Notes: a model not told the origin generated them from the sequence alone. Counted from the stretch's first letter, positions 25,291 through 34,375 are shown. The stretch is 64,000 bases of DNA from Acidobacteriota bacterium (GCA_003225315.1 QHZD01000017.1:62001-126000); one strand, 5' to 3'. Numbers and translations are program-made.

Positions 25291-25980
25291 TCAATCTCCG
25301 CGCTTCTTTGCCTGACTTACCACCCGGCGCCGGGCCCGAAAGAGTCTCACTTTCACCGTGTTGCCATTTAGGTTCAAAACTTCCGCAATCTCCTCGATCG
25401 AATATCCTTCCACTTCCTTCAGGATTAGCATGAGCCGGTCGCGTTCATCCAACCCTTCGAGCAACCGCTCCACGTGCTCCCGCGCTTCCATCTTCTCGCT
25501 GATATCCGGTCCGGGATTCTCTTTTTCCCCGGACGTGATGACCTGCCTGGCTTGTTCCTCGCTCAAGTCGGATTCATATACCAGGGGCCGAACCTTCTTC
25601 TTTCTCAACAAATCCCAGCATTCATTCACCGTGATCTTATACAACCATGTGCTGAATGCCGCCCGCTGATCAAACCGCTTCAGCGAAAAATAAGCCTTCA
25701 CAAAGACCTGCTGCGCGATGTCCTCCACGTCCTCGCGCCTTCGCAGAATCCCGCCCGCCACGGCAAATACGCGGTGCTGATGACGCCGGACAAGTTCCTC
25801 AAACGCCTCCTTGTCCTCTCGCTGCGCCCGGCGAACCAGTTCGCGATCGTGCGTCGCGGCGGCGGCCTTCGAGCTAGGCCCCTGCGCGGCTGTCACCGCC
25901 GGGGGTGTCTCGAAGGGCTCCACTTTTGGGACGCGCGCCATACGCTTTTGGTTACGGCCGTTCTCTCCGGGTTGCTCCAA
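25291..25980 (-). CDS. ECF RNA polymerase sigma factor (RpoE-like)
   Basis: 229 residues. A 50-residue basic and Ala-rich extension precedes region 2 (LVRRHQHRVFAVAGGIL, DVEDIAQQVFVKAYFSL, FSTWLYKITVNECWDLL). Region 4 reads LDERDRLMLILKEVEGYSIE... with the helix-turn-helix LNGNTVKVRLFRARRRV. It directs polymerase to stress promoters and is probably autoregulated with its anti-sigma. The start could be the first or the 14th codon (MARVPKVEPF). Confidence 0.88.
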   Translation of the reverse strand: MEQPGENGRNQKRMARVPKVEPFETPPAVTAAQGPSSKAAAATHDRELVRRAQREDKEAFEELVRRHQHRVFAVAGGILRRREDVEDIAQQVFVKAYFSLKRFDQRAAFSTWLYKITVNECWDLLRKKKVRPLVYESDLSEEQARQVITSGEKENPGPDISEKMEAREHVERLLEGLDERDRLMLILKEVEGYSIEEIAEVLNLNGNTVKVRLFRARRRVVSQAKKRGD

Positions 25981-26010
25981 CCTGCATCAAATGTTTCACT
26001 TTCCACTCGG

Positions 26011-26051
26011 CAAGTTTGTACTTGCTTCCTATCTTACCTACATGGAATAAT
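26011..26051 (+). promoter_or_regulatory. Promoter and palindrome upstream of the XRE regulator
   Basis: CAAGT-TTGT-ACTTG (26011-26024) is a perfect palindrome overlapping two possible -35 boxes: TTGTAC with TACATG 17 nt on, or TTGCTT with AATAAT 18 nt on. In the second case the start point coincides with the ATG at 26058. The palindrome is a good candidate for autoregulation by the XRE protein. Confidence 0.45.
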
Positions 26052-26057
26052 ACCCGC

Positions 26058-26429
26058 ATGATTATTGGTGACCGCCTTCGCGCACTCCGCGAAGAAAAGA
26101 AACTCTCCCAGGGCGACATCGAAAAGCGAACGGGGTTGCTTCGTTGCTACATTTCCCGCGTAGAGAACGGCCACACTGTTCCGGCCATCGAAACGCTGGA
26201 AAAGCTCGCTCGCGCTCTCGAGTGCCCACTCTATCAACTCTTTTATGACGGTGAGGAACCGCCGCAGTTGCCGAATCTTCCCAAGCGCAAGTCGTCTGAC
26301 GACATCGCCTGGGGCAGCGTCGGCAAAGATGCACGCTTTCTTAACAAGCTTCGCCGCTTGCTGAGCAAAGTGGAAGAAGGGGACCGCAAACTTATTCTCT
26401 ACATGGCCCAGAAAATGGCTAACCGCTAG
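26058..26429 (+). CDS. XRE-family transcriptional regulator
   Basis: 123 residues. The N-terminal helix-turn-helix (IGDRLRALREEKKLSQGDIE, then RTGLLRCYISRVENGHTVP) is of the Cro/CI/SinR type. The C-terminal half (PNLPKRKSSDDIAWG and FLNKLRRLLSKVEEGDRKLI) is a helical region probably for dimerisation. From memory this C-terminal style is common in Acidobacteriota; I could not check that. It is a single-gene unit with a strong terminator. Target genes are unknown. Confidence 0.85.
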   Translation: MIIGDRLRALREEKKLSQGDIEKRTGLLRCYISRVENGHTVPAIETLEKLARALECPLYQLFYDGEEPPQLPNLPKRKSSDDIAWGSVGKDARFLNKLRRLLSKVEEGDRKLILYMAQKMANR

Positions 26430-26487
26430 TCCCGCAATCGGACTTCTCCGGTTGTCGCTGTTCTGTATCATTGGAACTTTTGGGAGA

Positions 26488-26521
26488 GGCCGCGCACACC
26501 CGCTGCGCGGCCAGTTTTTTT
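26488..26521 (+). terminator. Intrinsic terminator of the XRE gene
   Basis: GGCCGCGCA and TGCGCGGCC form a 9-bp GC-rich stem with loop CACCCGC, followed by AG and seven T. It is 59 nt past the stop codon. The remainder of the gap to guaA (26522-26600) shows nothing. Confidence 0.9.
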
Positions 26522-26600
26522 GCAGGCCTCAAAGTACTGGCAAGGATTCCCTCCGGATTTCGCAAGTCTGCTTTCTGGCACAGCAAGCCCCCAGGCAGGA

Positions 26601-28232
26601 CTATTCCCACTCAATCGTGCTTGGTGGTTTGGAACTAATGTCATACACCACCCGCGTAACCCCTGCTACTTCGTTGACGATCCGCGTGGAGATCCGTTCC
26701 AGTACTTCGCCCGGCAGCCGTACCCAATCCGCTGTCATCGCATCGTCAGATTCCACGACTCTGACCGCCACGGTCAGCCCATAGGTTCGCCCGTCTCCCA
26801 TGACCCCTACGCTCCGCACCGGGAGCAATACCGCAAATGCTTGCCACACTCTCTCATACAGCCCGGCGCGGCGAATTTCCTCAACCACGATCGCGTCGGC
26901 GTCCTGCAGCGTCGCCAAATGTGGGCGGGTTATTTCCCCGAGGAGCCGCACGGCCAGTCCCGGCCCGGGAAACGGGTGCTTTACCAGTATTTCCTGCGGC
27001 AGGCCCAGATCCTTGCCAATCCGGCGGACCTCGTCCTTGAACAGGTCCCGCAGCGGCTCGATTAGCGCGAAGGGGATTTTCTCTGGCAATCCGCCAACGT
27101 TATGGTGCGTCTTGATGGTGGCCGAGGGACCTTTTACCGAAACCGACTCGATGACGTCAGGATAAAGCGTGCCTTGAACTAGAAAACCAATCTCGCCGTG
27201 GGCCTCCCCTGCCTGCAGCTTCTGCGCTTCCTCCGCAAAGACGGCGATGAATTCCCTACCAATGCGCTTTCGCTTTTCTTCGGGGTCCGTGACGCCTTTC
27301 AGTTGCGCAAGAAAGCGATCCGAAGCATCCACGCCGATAACGTGGAGCTTCAATCGGTCCCGCAGCATCTCCAGCGTTTGCTCAAACTCGTTCTTCCTTA
27401 ACATCCCCGTGTTTACGAAAATGTTCGTCAGCCGTGCGCCCATCGCGCGTTGCACCAGCACAGCCGCCACCGTGGAATCCACTCCACCACTAAGCCCGCA
27501 GATCGCCCACTTGTTTCCCACCTTTTCGCGGATTGCGTCGGTTGTCTCTTCGATGAACGCGGCTCCACTCCACTTCGGTTCGGCCATGCAAACGCGAAAC
27601 AGAAAATTCCGCAGCAACTCCGTCCCTCGCTCCGTGTGGTTCACTTCCACATGGAATTGCACTGCGTAAATCTTCCTTGCTGCATCCTCCAGCGACGCGA
27701 TGGCATTGTCCGTGTGTCCCGTGGCGCAAAATCCCGGCGGCAGCGTTCGAACGTGGTCGCCATGGCTGTTCCAGATGCGCAGCGATTCCGGCACGCCGGA
27801 GAACAGCGCGGATTTTTGTGCCTGGCCCTGACATTCGACTTTCAAGTGCGCGCGGCCATATTCGCGGCGCGCCGCTTTCTCGACCTTGCCGCCCAGGGTG
27901 TGCGTAATCCACTGCATCCCGTAGCAAATCCCGAGTATGGGAATCCCCAGCGCCAGCACTTTCGGATCGCACTTCGGCGCCTGTGGGTCATAGACGGAGC
28001 TTGGACCGCCGGACAAAACGATTCCCGCAGGGGCGAACTTGCGGATTTCCTCAATCGAGGACGTACACGGCAAGACGGCGGAAAAAACCTGTTGCTCGCG
28101 AATCCGGCGCGCAATAAGCTGAGTATACTGTCCGCCGAAGTCGAGAACCACCACGCCCCCGAGTTCCGCCTTCATCCTGCCTCCCTGCTCTCGCGCTTGC
28201 TCCGTAGCCTGTTTTGCCGCGCTCTCCATCAT
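26601..28232 (-). CDS. guaA: GMP synthase (glutamine-hydrolysing)
   Basis: 543 residues. There is an N-terminal class I amidotransferase with ILGICYGMQWITHTLGG (catalytic Cys) and VQFHVEVNHTERG (His, Glu). The ATP pyrophosphatase domain has the P-loop LSGGVDSTVAA near residue 245, and the C-terminal dimerisation domain ends SKPPSTIEWE. It converts XMP to GMP. The first 20 residues before KAELGGVVVLDFGGQYTQ are a non-conserved extension, so the start may be the ATG at residue 20. It lies 10 nt after leuS. Confidence 0.95.
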   Translation of the reverse strand: MMESAAKQATEQAREQGGRMKAELGGVVVLDFGGQYTQLIARRIREQQVFSAVLPCTSSIEEIRKFAPAGIVLSGGPSSVYDPQAPKCDPKVLALGIPILGICYGMQWITHTLGGKVEKAARREYGRAHLKVECQGQAQKSALFSGVPESLRIWNSHGDHVRTLPPGFCATGHTDNAIASLEDAARKIYAVQFHVEVNHTERGTELLRNFLFRVCMAEPKWSGAAFIEETTDAIREKVGNKWAICGLSGGVDSTVAAVLVQRAMGARLTNIFVNTGMLRKNEFEQTLEMLRDRLKLHVIGVDASDRFLAQLKGVTDPEEKRKRIGREFIAVFAEEAQKLQAGEAHGEIGFLVQGTLYPDVIESVSVKGPSATIKTHHNVGGLPEKIPFALIEPLRDLFKDEVRRIGKDLGLPQEILVKHPFPGPGLAVRLLGEITRPHLATLQDADAIVVEEIRRAGLYERVWQAFAVLLPVRSVGVMGDGRTYGLTVAVRVVESDDAMTADWVRLPGEVLERISTRIVNEVAGVTRVVYDISSKPPSTIEWE

Positions 28233-28242
28233 GCCATCCCCC

Positions 28243-30771
28243 TCACGCCACGACGAGATTCAATAACTTGTCAGGCACGAATATGCGCTTCACGACAGCT
28301 TTGCCTGCCAGATGTGGCGCAATTGCCGCGTCCGCTCGCGCCAGCTTTTCAACTTCGTCTGCGTTGGCCCCTACGGCTACTTTCACTTTGCCGCGCAGCC
28401 GCCCATTCACCTGCACGGGGATTTCGACTTCGTCCTCGCGCGTCAACGCCTCATCAAACGCCGGCCAGCTCGCCTTCCACAATCCGCCGCTGTATCCCAG
28501 CATTTCCCAGAGCTCTTCCGCGAGATGTGGCGTCATCGGCGCCAGCATCAGCGTCAACAGCTCCAGCACTTCCTTGCGAACCTCCGGCCGCACCTCTTTT
28601 TCCAGCGGCTCCTGCAAATAAATCTCGTTGGTCATCTCCATAACCAGCGCGATCGCCGAATTGAAGTGCCAGCGTGTCTCGAAGTCCTGCGTCACGCGCC
28701 GCAGCGTCTGATGCGCTTTGCGCAGCAGGAGTTTTTCCTTTGGAGAAGCAGCTGCATCGCCGTTTCCGCCTTTCACTCCCTTTATCGCCGGCGCGTGGCG
28801 CTCCACCAGCCGGTACACGCGGTTCAGAAATCTCCACGAGCCTTCAATGCTCTCTTCGCTCCACTCCAGATCCTTTTCAGGTGGCGCAGCGAACAGTGTG
28901 TAGAGACGCCCCGTGTCTGCTCCGTACTTTTGCGCCATCTCTTCCGCGCCAACAACGTTACCTCTCGACTTCGACATGGCCACGCCGCCCTTTTGCACCA
29001 TGCCCTGTGTAAAGAGCCGGGCAATAGGCTCGTTGTGCGTGATTAAACCCAGGTCGCGCATCACCTTGCACCAAAAACGCGAATACAGCAGGTGCAGAAT
29101 GGCGTGCGTAATTCCGCCGATGTATTGGTCGATTTGAAACCAGTAAACGATCTTCGTCGAATCGTAAGGCCGTTTTTCATTGCGCGGATCGCAGTAGCGG
29201 TAGAAATACCAGGACGAATCGACAAACGTGTCCATCGTGTCCGTCTCGCGCCGCGCCGGCCCACCGCATTTCGGGCAAGTCGTATTCACAAACTCCGGCG
29301 TCGCCGCCAAGGGAGATCCACCCTCTCCGGTCAGTTTGACTTTGTCTGGAAGTACCACCGGCAGTTCGCTGTCGGGAATCGGCACGATTCCATCCTTCTC
29401 GCAATACACGACTGGAATGGGCGTGCCCCAATATCGTTGCCGTGAAATGCCCCAATCCTTCAGCCGAAAGACCGTCTCGGCGCGCCCGAATCCTTTTTGT
29501 TCCGCGAACGCCGCCATCTTCGCAATGGCCGTTTCACTCTCCATACTGCTGTACGGCCCAGAATTCACGCTTACTCCATATTCGGTGAACGCCCCTTCCA
29601 CGGCCTTTGGGCTCTCGACTTCTTTCGGCTGCACCACCACGCGCACGGGCAATGCATACTTCCGGCAGAATCCCAGGTCGCGTTGATCGTGCGCCGGAAC
29701 CGCCATGATGGCGCCCGTTCCGTATTCCATCAGCACGAAATTCCCGACCCAGATGGGGATCTTCTCGCCGCTGAAGGGATTGACAGCGTATCTTCCCGTG
29801 AAAAAGCCTTCTTTCTCCATCGTTGCCAGATCCTCGGTTTTCACCGAGGTCTGGAGCATCTTGCCCAGCTTGGCCTCCGCTTCCCCGCGCGCCGGTGAAT
29901 CTTTCAGCAGCTTCGGCAGCAACGGATGCCCCGGCGCAAGGATCACCGCGGTCGCGCCATAAATCGTGTCGATGCGCGTGGTAAAAACTTCGATCGGCTC
30001 AGCGCCCGCCAGGTCCGCCACGGCAAACTTCACTTTCGCGCCTTGCGACTTCCCGATCCAATTCCGCTGCATCAGGATGACGCGCTCCGGCCATCCGCCT
30101 TCCAGTTCTTTCAGATCATCCAGCAGTTGCTCCGCGTACGCCGTGGTTTTCAGGAACCATTGTTCGATTTCGCGCGACTCCACGAGCGTGTCTTCGTGCC
30201 GCCAGCAGTAACCGCCGTTTATCACCTGTTCGTTGGCCAGTACGGTGCAGCACTTCGGACACCAGTTCACGCGGCTCTTTTTTCGATAAGCTAGTCCGCG
30301 CTCCAGCATGCGCAAGAAGAACCACTGGTTCCAGCGGTAATATTCCGGCTCGCAAGTGGAAATCTCCCGCCGCCAGTCGTAGCTGAACCCAAAGCGCCGC
30401 AGCACGCGCTGAAATTCTGCAATGTTTTTGTTGGTCCACTCGCGCGGGTGAGTGTTATTTTTGATCGCCGCGTTTTCCGCCGGCAGGCCGAAGGCGTCCC
30501 AGCCCATCGGGTGCAACACGTTGAATCCGCGCATCCGTTTGACGCGCGCTACGACGTCTCCGATCGCGTAGTTGCGCATGTGGCCCATGTGCATCGTGCC
30601 GCTCGGGTAAGGCAGCATTTCCAGCACGTAATACTTCGGCTTTGACGGGTCCGCCTCCGTTTCGAATACGCGCGCTTCGGCCCAGCGTTTCTGCCACTTC
30701 TCCTCGATCTTCTGCGGGTCGTACGCCGGCCCAGCCGCTGTTACGCCGCCCGCGATGTTCTGCTCCGCCAC
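28243..30771 (-). CDS. leuS: Leucyl-tRNA synthetase
   Basis: 842 residues with a GTG start. The class I HIGH motif appears as [19 protein letters not shown] (residues about 55-73), the zinc-ribbon insert as [15 protein letters not shown], the CP1 editing domain with [15 protein letters not shown], and KMSKS as [11 protein letters not shown]. The C-terminal anticodon-binding domain ends NLVVA. It charges tRNA-Leu and edits mischarged norvaline and isoleucine. It follows nfo by 6 nt and precedes guaA. Confidence 0.97.
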   Translation of the reverse strand: MAEQNIAGGVTAAGPAYDPQKIEEKWQKRWAEARVFETEADPSKPKYYVLEMLPYPSGTMHMGHMRNYAIGDVVARVKRMRGFNVLHPMGWDAFGLPAENAAIKNNTHPREWTNKNIAEFQRVLRRFGFSYDWRREISTCEPEYYRWNQWFFLRMLERGLAYRKKSRVNWCPKCCTVLANEQVINGGYCWRHEDTLVESREIEQWFLKTTAYAEQLLDDLKELEGGWPERVILMQRNWIGKSQGAKVKFAVADLAGAEPIEVFTTRIDTIYGATAVILAPGHPLLPKLLKDSPARGEAEAKLGKMLQTSVKTEDLATMEKEGFFTGRYAVNPFSGEKIPIWVGNFVLMEYGTGAIMAVPAHDQRDLGFCRKYALPVRVVVQPKEVESPKAVEGAFTEYGVSVNSGPYSSMESETAIAKMAAFAEQKGFGRAETVFRLKDWGISRQRYWGTPIPVVYCEKDGIVPIPDSELPVVLPDKVKLTGEGGSPLAATPEFVNTTCPKCGGPARRETDTMDTFVDSSWYFYRYCDPRNEKRPYDSTKIVYWFQIDQYIGGITHAILHLLYSRFWCKVMRDLGLITHNEPIARLFTQGMVQKGGVAMSKSRGNVVGAEEMAQKYGADTGRLYTLFAAPPEKDLEWSEESIEGSWRFLNRVYRLVERHAPAIKGVKGGNGDAAASPKEKLLLRKAHQTLRRVTQDFETRWHFNSAIALVMEMTNEIYLQEPLEKEVRPEVRKEVLELLTLMLAPMTPHLAEELWEMLGYSGGLWKASWPAFDEALTREDEVEIPVQVNGRLRGKVKVAVGANADEVEKLARADAAIAPHLAGKAVVKRIFVPDKLLNLVVA

Positions 30772-30777
30772 GCCGCG

Positions 30778-31950
30778 TTATCTCCTCTTTCTTTTCTTCG
30801 CCGTCTTCATTGCCATGCTTCCCTTCGTCCCACTTTTCTTCCGCGGAGTCTTCTTCTCTGCTTTCTGCGTTCTCCGCGTCTCTGCCTTATCTTTTCTCCT
30901 ATTCTCCGAAATCTTTTTTTTCAGCGCCGGCGTCAGCATCGAGAATCCCTTCTCGGCTTCCGGCGCTTGCTCCTTCAATCCCGCCAACTCCCACAGTGCC
31001 GCCACGTTCCGCCGGTCATCGCCCGGATCGTCAATCGGCGTCTCTGCCACGAAGGCCCGTCCCATCAACCCTTCCGGCGGCGCCGCGCCAAATCGCGGAT
31101 GCCGCAAAATTCTTGCGAACGCCTGCGCTCCAATCTTTCCTTTTCCAATGTGTTCGTGACGGTCCACTCGCCCGCCCAGCGGAACCTTCGAATCGTTCAC
31201 GTGAAATACCGGCACGTTCTCGAGCCCGATCGCGCCGTCAATCTGCCCGATTGTCGAAGCCAGCCCGCCCTCGCTCCTGATATCGTATCCCGCAGCAAAC
31301 AGGTGTGCCGTATCCAGGCATGCTCCGGCAGGCACGTCACGCAGCCCCGCCAAAATTTCTCCCACTTCTTCCAGCCGCGCGCCAACCGCCGAGCCCATCC
31401 CCGCGGTGTTCTCAATCAGGATTCGTAGATTGCCCATGGGCACGCGCTTCGACGCCTGCTTCACCGACTCCACGATCGTCGAGACTGCATGCTCGGTTTT
31501 CGACTCGCCGCGAGCGCCCGGGTGGACCACCAGAAAATCCGCTCCGAGAGCCACGGCGCGCACGATCTCATCATGGAATGCCTGGATCGACCGCGTCCGC
31601 AACATCGGCTGGGAAGCCGCCAGATTGATCAGGTAATTTGCATGAACGACCAACGGTCCGAGCCGCAGCTCGTCCCGCCGCGCCCGAAACGCCTGCGCGT
31701 CCACGTCCGGAATGCGCGCCGGGCCGCCCTGCCACATGCGCGGGCTGGCAGAAAAAATTTGGAGCGCGTTGCAGCCCAGTTTGCGAGCGGATTCCAGCGC
31801 GTTCAGGTAGCTTCCGGCGATGGAAGTGTGAATCCCAATCCGCAAGCTCCCATCCATCCACGATGGCGGCAGCGGTTCAGGCTCGGGTTCAGGGCGATAT
31901 TCGTCTTCGGGGTCAAATTCAGTAACTGGAGTGATCGGCTGTTCAGGCAT
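30778..31950 (-). CDS. nfo: Endonuclease IV (AP endonuclease) with basic C-terminal tail
   Basis: 390 residues from the ATG at 31950; a TTG two codons earlier is possible. The TIM-barrel carries the trinuclear zinc ligands in LVVHPGA, ILIENTAGMGS, ACLDTAHLFAAGYD and FHVNDSKVPLGGRVDRHEHIG. It nicks DNA 5' of abasic sites in base-excision repair. Two features are odd: a 35-residue acidic/Pro-rich N-terminal extension, and a C-terminal tail of about 60 residues made almost entirely of Lys, Arg, Thr and Ala, which could bind DNA. Confidence 0.92.
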   Translation of the reverse strand: MPEQPITPVTEFDPEDEYRPEPEPEPLPPSWMDGSLRIGIHTSIAGSYLNALESARKLGCNALQIFSASPRMWQGGPARIPDVDAQAFRARRDELRLGPLVVHANYLINLAASQPMLRTRSIQAFHDEIVRAVALGADFLVVHPGARGESKTEHAVSTIVESVKQASKRVPMGNLRILIENTAGMGSAVGARLEEVGEILAGLRDVPAGACLDTAHLFAAGYDIRSEGGLASTIGQIDGAIGLENVPVFHVNDSKVPLGGRVDRHEHIGKGKIGAQAFARILRHPRFGAAPPEGLMGRAFVAETPIDDPGDDRRNVAALWELAGLKEQAPEAEKGFSMLTPALKKKISENRRKDKAETRRTQKAEKKTPRKKSGTKGSMAMKTAKKRKRR

Positions 31951-31986
31951 GCTCAATGAGAATTTGCGCTCCGTCTTAAACTCCCT

Positions 31987-32020
31987 ATTCTAGCACAGGC
32001 TGGAGGATGCATTTCCTCCA
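31987..32020 (-). promoter_or_regulatory. Extended -10 promoter of nfo-leuS-guaA with an upstream inverted repeat
   Basis: On the minus strand TGC-TAGAAT (31992-31987 plus the adjoining bases) is an extended -10 about 30 nt before the nfo start. A 20-bp inverted repeat TGGAGGA-TGCATT-TCCTCCA (32001-32020) sits where a -35 box would be, a candidate operator for this DNA-repair/translation unit. Confidence 0.5.
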
Positions 32021-32090
32021 CCCGGATATTCCACGATTCGCGTTCTGTGGCGGTGGTTTTGCGCGATGTCCAGTTCCAGGTTCCCCACGC

Positions 32091-32125
32091 TTGCCTTTCG
32101 TATACTGTGCGTATACACTATACGC
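32091..32125 (+). promoter_or_regulatory. higBA promoter and HigA-type operator
   Basis: TTGCCT (32091-32096), a 17-nt spacer and TACACT (32114-32119) place the start point at the GTG of higB. The perfect inverted repeat GCGTATA-CAC-TATACGC (32109-32125) overlaps the -10, and a further CGTATAC half-site lies just upstream. This is the expected layout for repression by the antitoxin. Confidence 0.7.
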
Positions 32126-32404
32126 GTGATCAAGGGCTTCCGGAACAAAGGACTGAAGCTCTTCGCCGAAACCGGCTCCAAGACCGGTATTCAACCGGCA
32201 CATGCTGCAAGGTTGCGAAGGCTCCTGACCGCATTAAACGTGGCCAGCCGGCCCAGTGACATGGATGCGCCGGGGAGCAACCTTCATCCATGGAGAGCGG
32301 AACTCGCTGGTCACTGGACCGTCAAAGTAAGCGGTAATTGGTGGCTTACGTTTTCTTTCGAAGGGGAAGACGTCATCCTTGTCGACTATCGGGACTATCA
32401 TTGA
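32126..32404 (+). CDS. higB: HigB-type mRNA interferase toxin (RelE superfamily)
   Basis: 92 residues from the GTG at 32126; the frame continues upstream but only through the promoter. IKGFRNKGLKLFAETGSKTG at the start, the central HAARLRRLLTALNVA and the C-terminal GHWTVKVSGNWWLTFSFEGED then VDYRDYH are typical of the short HigB (PF05015) family. It cleaves mRNA at the ribosome when free. The toxin-first order with the antitoxin 10 nt downstream is characteristic of HigBA. No Shine-Dalgarno precedes the GTG, consistent with a leaderless mRNA. Confidence 0.9.
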   Translation: MIKGFRNKGLKLFAETGSKTGIQPAHAARLRRLLTALNVASRPSDMDAPGSNLHPWRAELAGHWTVKVSGNWWLTFSFEGEDVILVDYRDYH

Positions 32405-32414
32405 GCGAGGACTT

Positions 32415-32714
32415 ATGATTTTCAATCCCGCGCATCCGGGCGAAGTTTTAAGAGATTACTTGGGGGATATGAGCGTCAGCGAAGCCGCGTCTCGTTTGGG
32501 CGTTACGCGTGCCCATTTATCGCGAATCCTCAATGGGCATACTGGTGTGACCGCGGCGATGTCCCTCCGGTTGTCGGCGGCACTTGGCACTTCGCCTGAG
32601 TTCTGGCTCCGAATGCAAGTTCAGTATGACTTATGGCAAGCGCAAAGGGCTAAGCCGCCAAGAGTGCGCCGCTTCCCTCGTGTTCCGAAAAACAAGGAAC
32701 TCATTCTCGCGTAA
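32415..32714 (+). CDS. higA: HigA-type antitoxin (XRE family)
   Basis: 99 residues with GCGAGGA before the ATG. It opens FNPAHPGEVLRDYLGDMSVS, followed by the helix-turn-helix AASRLGVTRAHLSRILNGHTG and the SPEFWLRMQVQYDLWQA segment diagnostic of HigA/VapI antitoxins. It neutralises HigB and, as a complex, represses the shared promoter. The basic tail (PRVRRFPRVPKNKE) is longer than in some homologues. Confidence 0.92.
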   Translation: MIFNPAHPGEVLRDYLGDMSVSEAASRLGVTRAHLSRILNGHTGVTAAMSLRLSAALGTSPEFWLRMQVQYDLWQAQRAKPPRVRRFPRVPKNKELILA

Positions 32715-32788
32715 ACCCTTGCAGTGGTTTGCGCCGGCACACTAGCCCTTGCGCACGCATAAGTCCACTGCTTTCCCGTTCCTACTTC

Positions 32789-33220
32789 TTATCGCCCGAA
32801 CATGGAGAGCGGAATCCGTCCCCCAGTCGATTCGTCGGTTTCTCTGCTGGGGGCGGCAATATACTGATCCACAGGTCGATTCGAGATGCGATCCAGCGCA
32901 TCCGCGATCCGCGACAGCTCATAGACAAGCTGGTCGCTCACCATGGACCTCTCCAAAACGACGGCACGCCTCCGTCGAAACTGTTGCACCGCCCAGGCTG
33001 TCACCGCCACGACGAGAACCACAATCGCCAGAAACTCTTCCTTGCCTGTGATGGTGATCGTACGGCCAAAGAGATGAAAGATATGATCCGAGAGCAATTG
33101 TTCCTCCCGGCTGGGGCTAAAGTGGACAACTACCGTATTGGATGCCTTTTCACCCGCCATCGTCAATGAAATTCGTAACGCCAGCTTGCTCGAAGTCTCG
33201 CCATTCCGCTGGCGGTTCAT
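32789..33220 (-). CDS. Single-pass membrane protein coupled to the diguanylate cyclase gene
   Basis: 143 residues; the ATG overlaps the upstream stop (ATGA). One membrane helix (EFLAIVVLVVAVTAWAVQQF) lies near residue 75 and is followed by RRRR and a coiled-coil stretch (VSDQLVYELSRIADALDRIS). The N-terminal 55 residues contain VVVHFSPSREEQLL. I do not recognise the family. The strict coupling to the receiver-GGDEF gene suggests that it anchors or senses for that protein, which is inference. Confidence 0.6.
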   Translation of the reverse strand: MNRQRNGETSSKLALRISLTMAGEKASNTVVVHFSPSREEQLLSDHIFHLFGRTITITGKEEFLAIVVLVVAVTAWAVQQFRRRRAVVLERSMVSDQLVYELSRIADALDRISNRPVDQYIAAPSRETDESTGGRIPLSMFGR

Positions 33221-34155
33221 TTCACCGCTTGACCGGCTTCACCCAGCGGGGTTTGTGCGGTCCGCTTGGCCTCCAGCAAAGCCGCATCCGCCTGTTGCAA
33301 CATCGCGCGCAGTTGCAGCTGCTCGCCGCCTTCAGAGCCGGCCATGCCGAAATTCGCGAATAAAGGAAGGGCGGTGTCATGGAAGGAAAAATCATAGTTA
33401 GCGATTTTCTCGCGCAGCCGATTCAATACCAGGTTCATGTTCTCCCTGGTGACATGGGAAATGACAAGGATGAACTGGTCACCACCCATATGGCCGCACA
33501 GATCGGAAACCCGCGTATTCTTTTTTAGGATCTCGCTGAACGCCTGCAGCATGGAATCTCCTGCGCCGTGGCCAAATAAGTCGGTAGCAGGCTTGTAGGA
33601 ATCGAGGTCGGAAAGCACCACCCAAATGGGATACCCGTGTCGAACCGCGCCGGAGATTTGCTTCACCGACCATTCCTCGACGGCGCGGCGATTGGCCAAG
33701 CCCGTCAGTGGATCAGTGCGCGCATCGAGGGCCAGCGCCTTGGTCTTTGCTTCGATCTCGCGATGCATTTCGATTACTCTTCGGCCGACGCCAACCCGCG
33801 CGCGCAGTTCGTCGCTATCAAATGGCTTGGTGAGGTAATCGTCCGCGCCGGCAGCCAGCCCTTCGGCAATGCTCTTTTTATCCGAGTTGCCCGTGAGCAG
33901 CATTAGGTACGTGTAGGCGCTTGCGAACTGCTTCCGAACTATGCGGCACAGCTCGGGACCGGAAATATCCGGCAATTGCCAATCGGCGATGACCAGATCG
34001 GGAAGACGTTCGCCAAAGAGCCGCAACGCGTCCGATCCTTCCTTGGCAAAACCGAGGGTATAAGGAGCTTCGGCCAGGGCGTGCTCGAGGAGTTTACGGG
34101 AAACCGGTGAGTCGTCCACCACAAGAACACGGATTTCCTGTGACGTCTGTGTCAT
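33217..34155 (-). CDS. Response regulator with GGDEF (diguanylate cyclase-type) output
   Basis: 312 residues. The receiver domain (8-125) has VLVVDDSPVSR, the phospho-acceptor Asp in VIADWQLPD, Thr in LLTGN and Lys in LTKPF. The GGDEF domain (145-300) begins DPLTGLANRR and contains GHMGGDQFILVI: the catalytic loop reads GGDQF instead of GGDEF. The inhibitory-site RxxD (RVSD) is present 5 residues before it. It should make c-di-GMP when phosphorylated, unless the Glu-to-Gln change abolishes activity. The partner histidine kinase is not in the window. Confidence 0.85.
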   Translation of the reverse strand: MTQTSQEIRVLVVDDSPVSRKLLEHALAEAPYTLGFAKEGSDALRLFGERLPDLVIADWQLPDISGPELCRIVRKQFASAYTYLMLLTGNSDKKSIAEGLAAGADDYLTKPFDSDELRARVGVGRRVIEMHREIEAKTKALALDARTDPLTGLANRRAVEEWSVKQISGAVRHGYPIWVVLSDLDSYKPATDLFGHGAGDSMLQAFSEILKKNTRVSDLCGHMGGDQFILVISHVTRENMNLVLNRLREKIANYDFSFHDTALPLFANFGMAGSEGGEQLQLRAMLQQADAALLEAKRTAQTPLGEAGQAVK

Positions 34156-34375
34156 GGTTTTTCTCGCAGATTGTCGTGTAGGCGGGAGCGCCGCTCTCGC
34201 GGACGCTTGGGGGGGCCTTGTAGTTATCGTAGCACGTCTGACGTGAAAAATTCCGCGCGTACTCCTATCCGCTACCCTGCCGCCTCCTCGTCAGCGGGCA
34301 CACCCGTTCTCTTGGCAAGGACCAGTTATGGAAGTCGGGTTACCGGAGACTGACCAGCCAGAGGATGCCCCGCAT

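Noticed and set aside
32789-33220. Minus-strand gene as an antisense shadow of a plus-strand frame at 32729-33169
   Set aside because: The minus-strand product has a clean membrane helix and coiled coil and is coupled by ATGA to the cyclase gene; the plus-strand frame has neither, so the minus-strand gene was kept.
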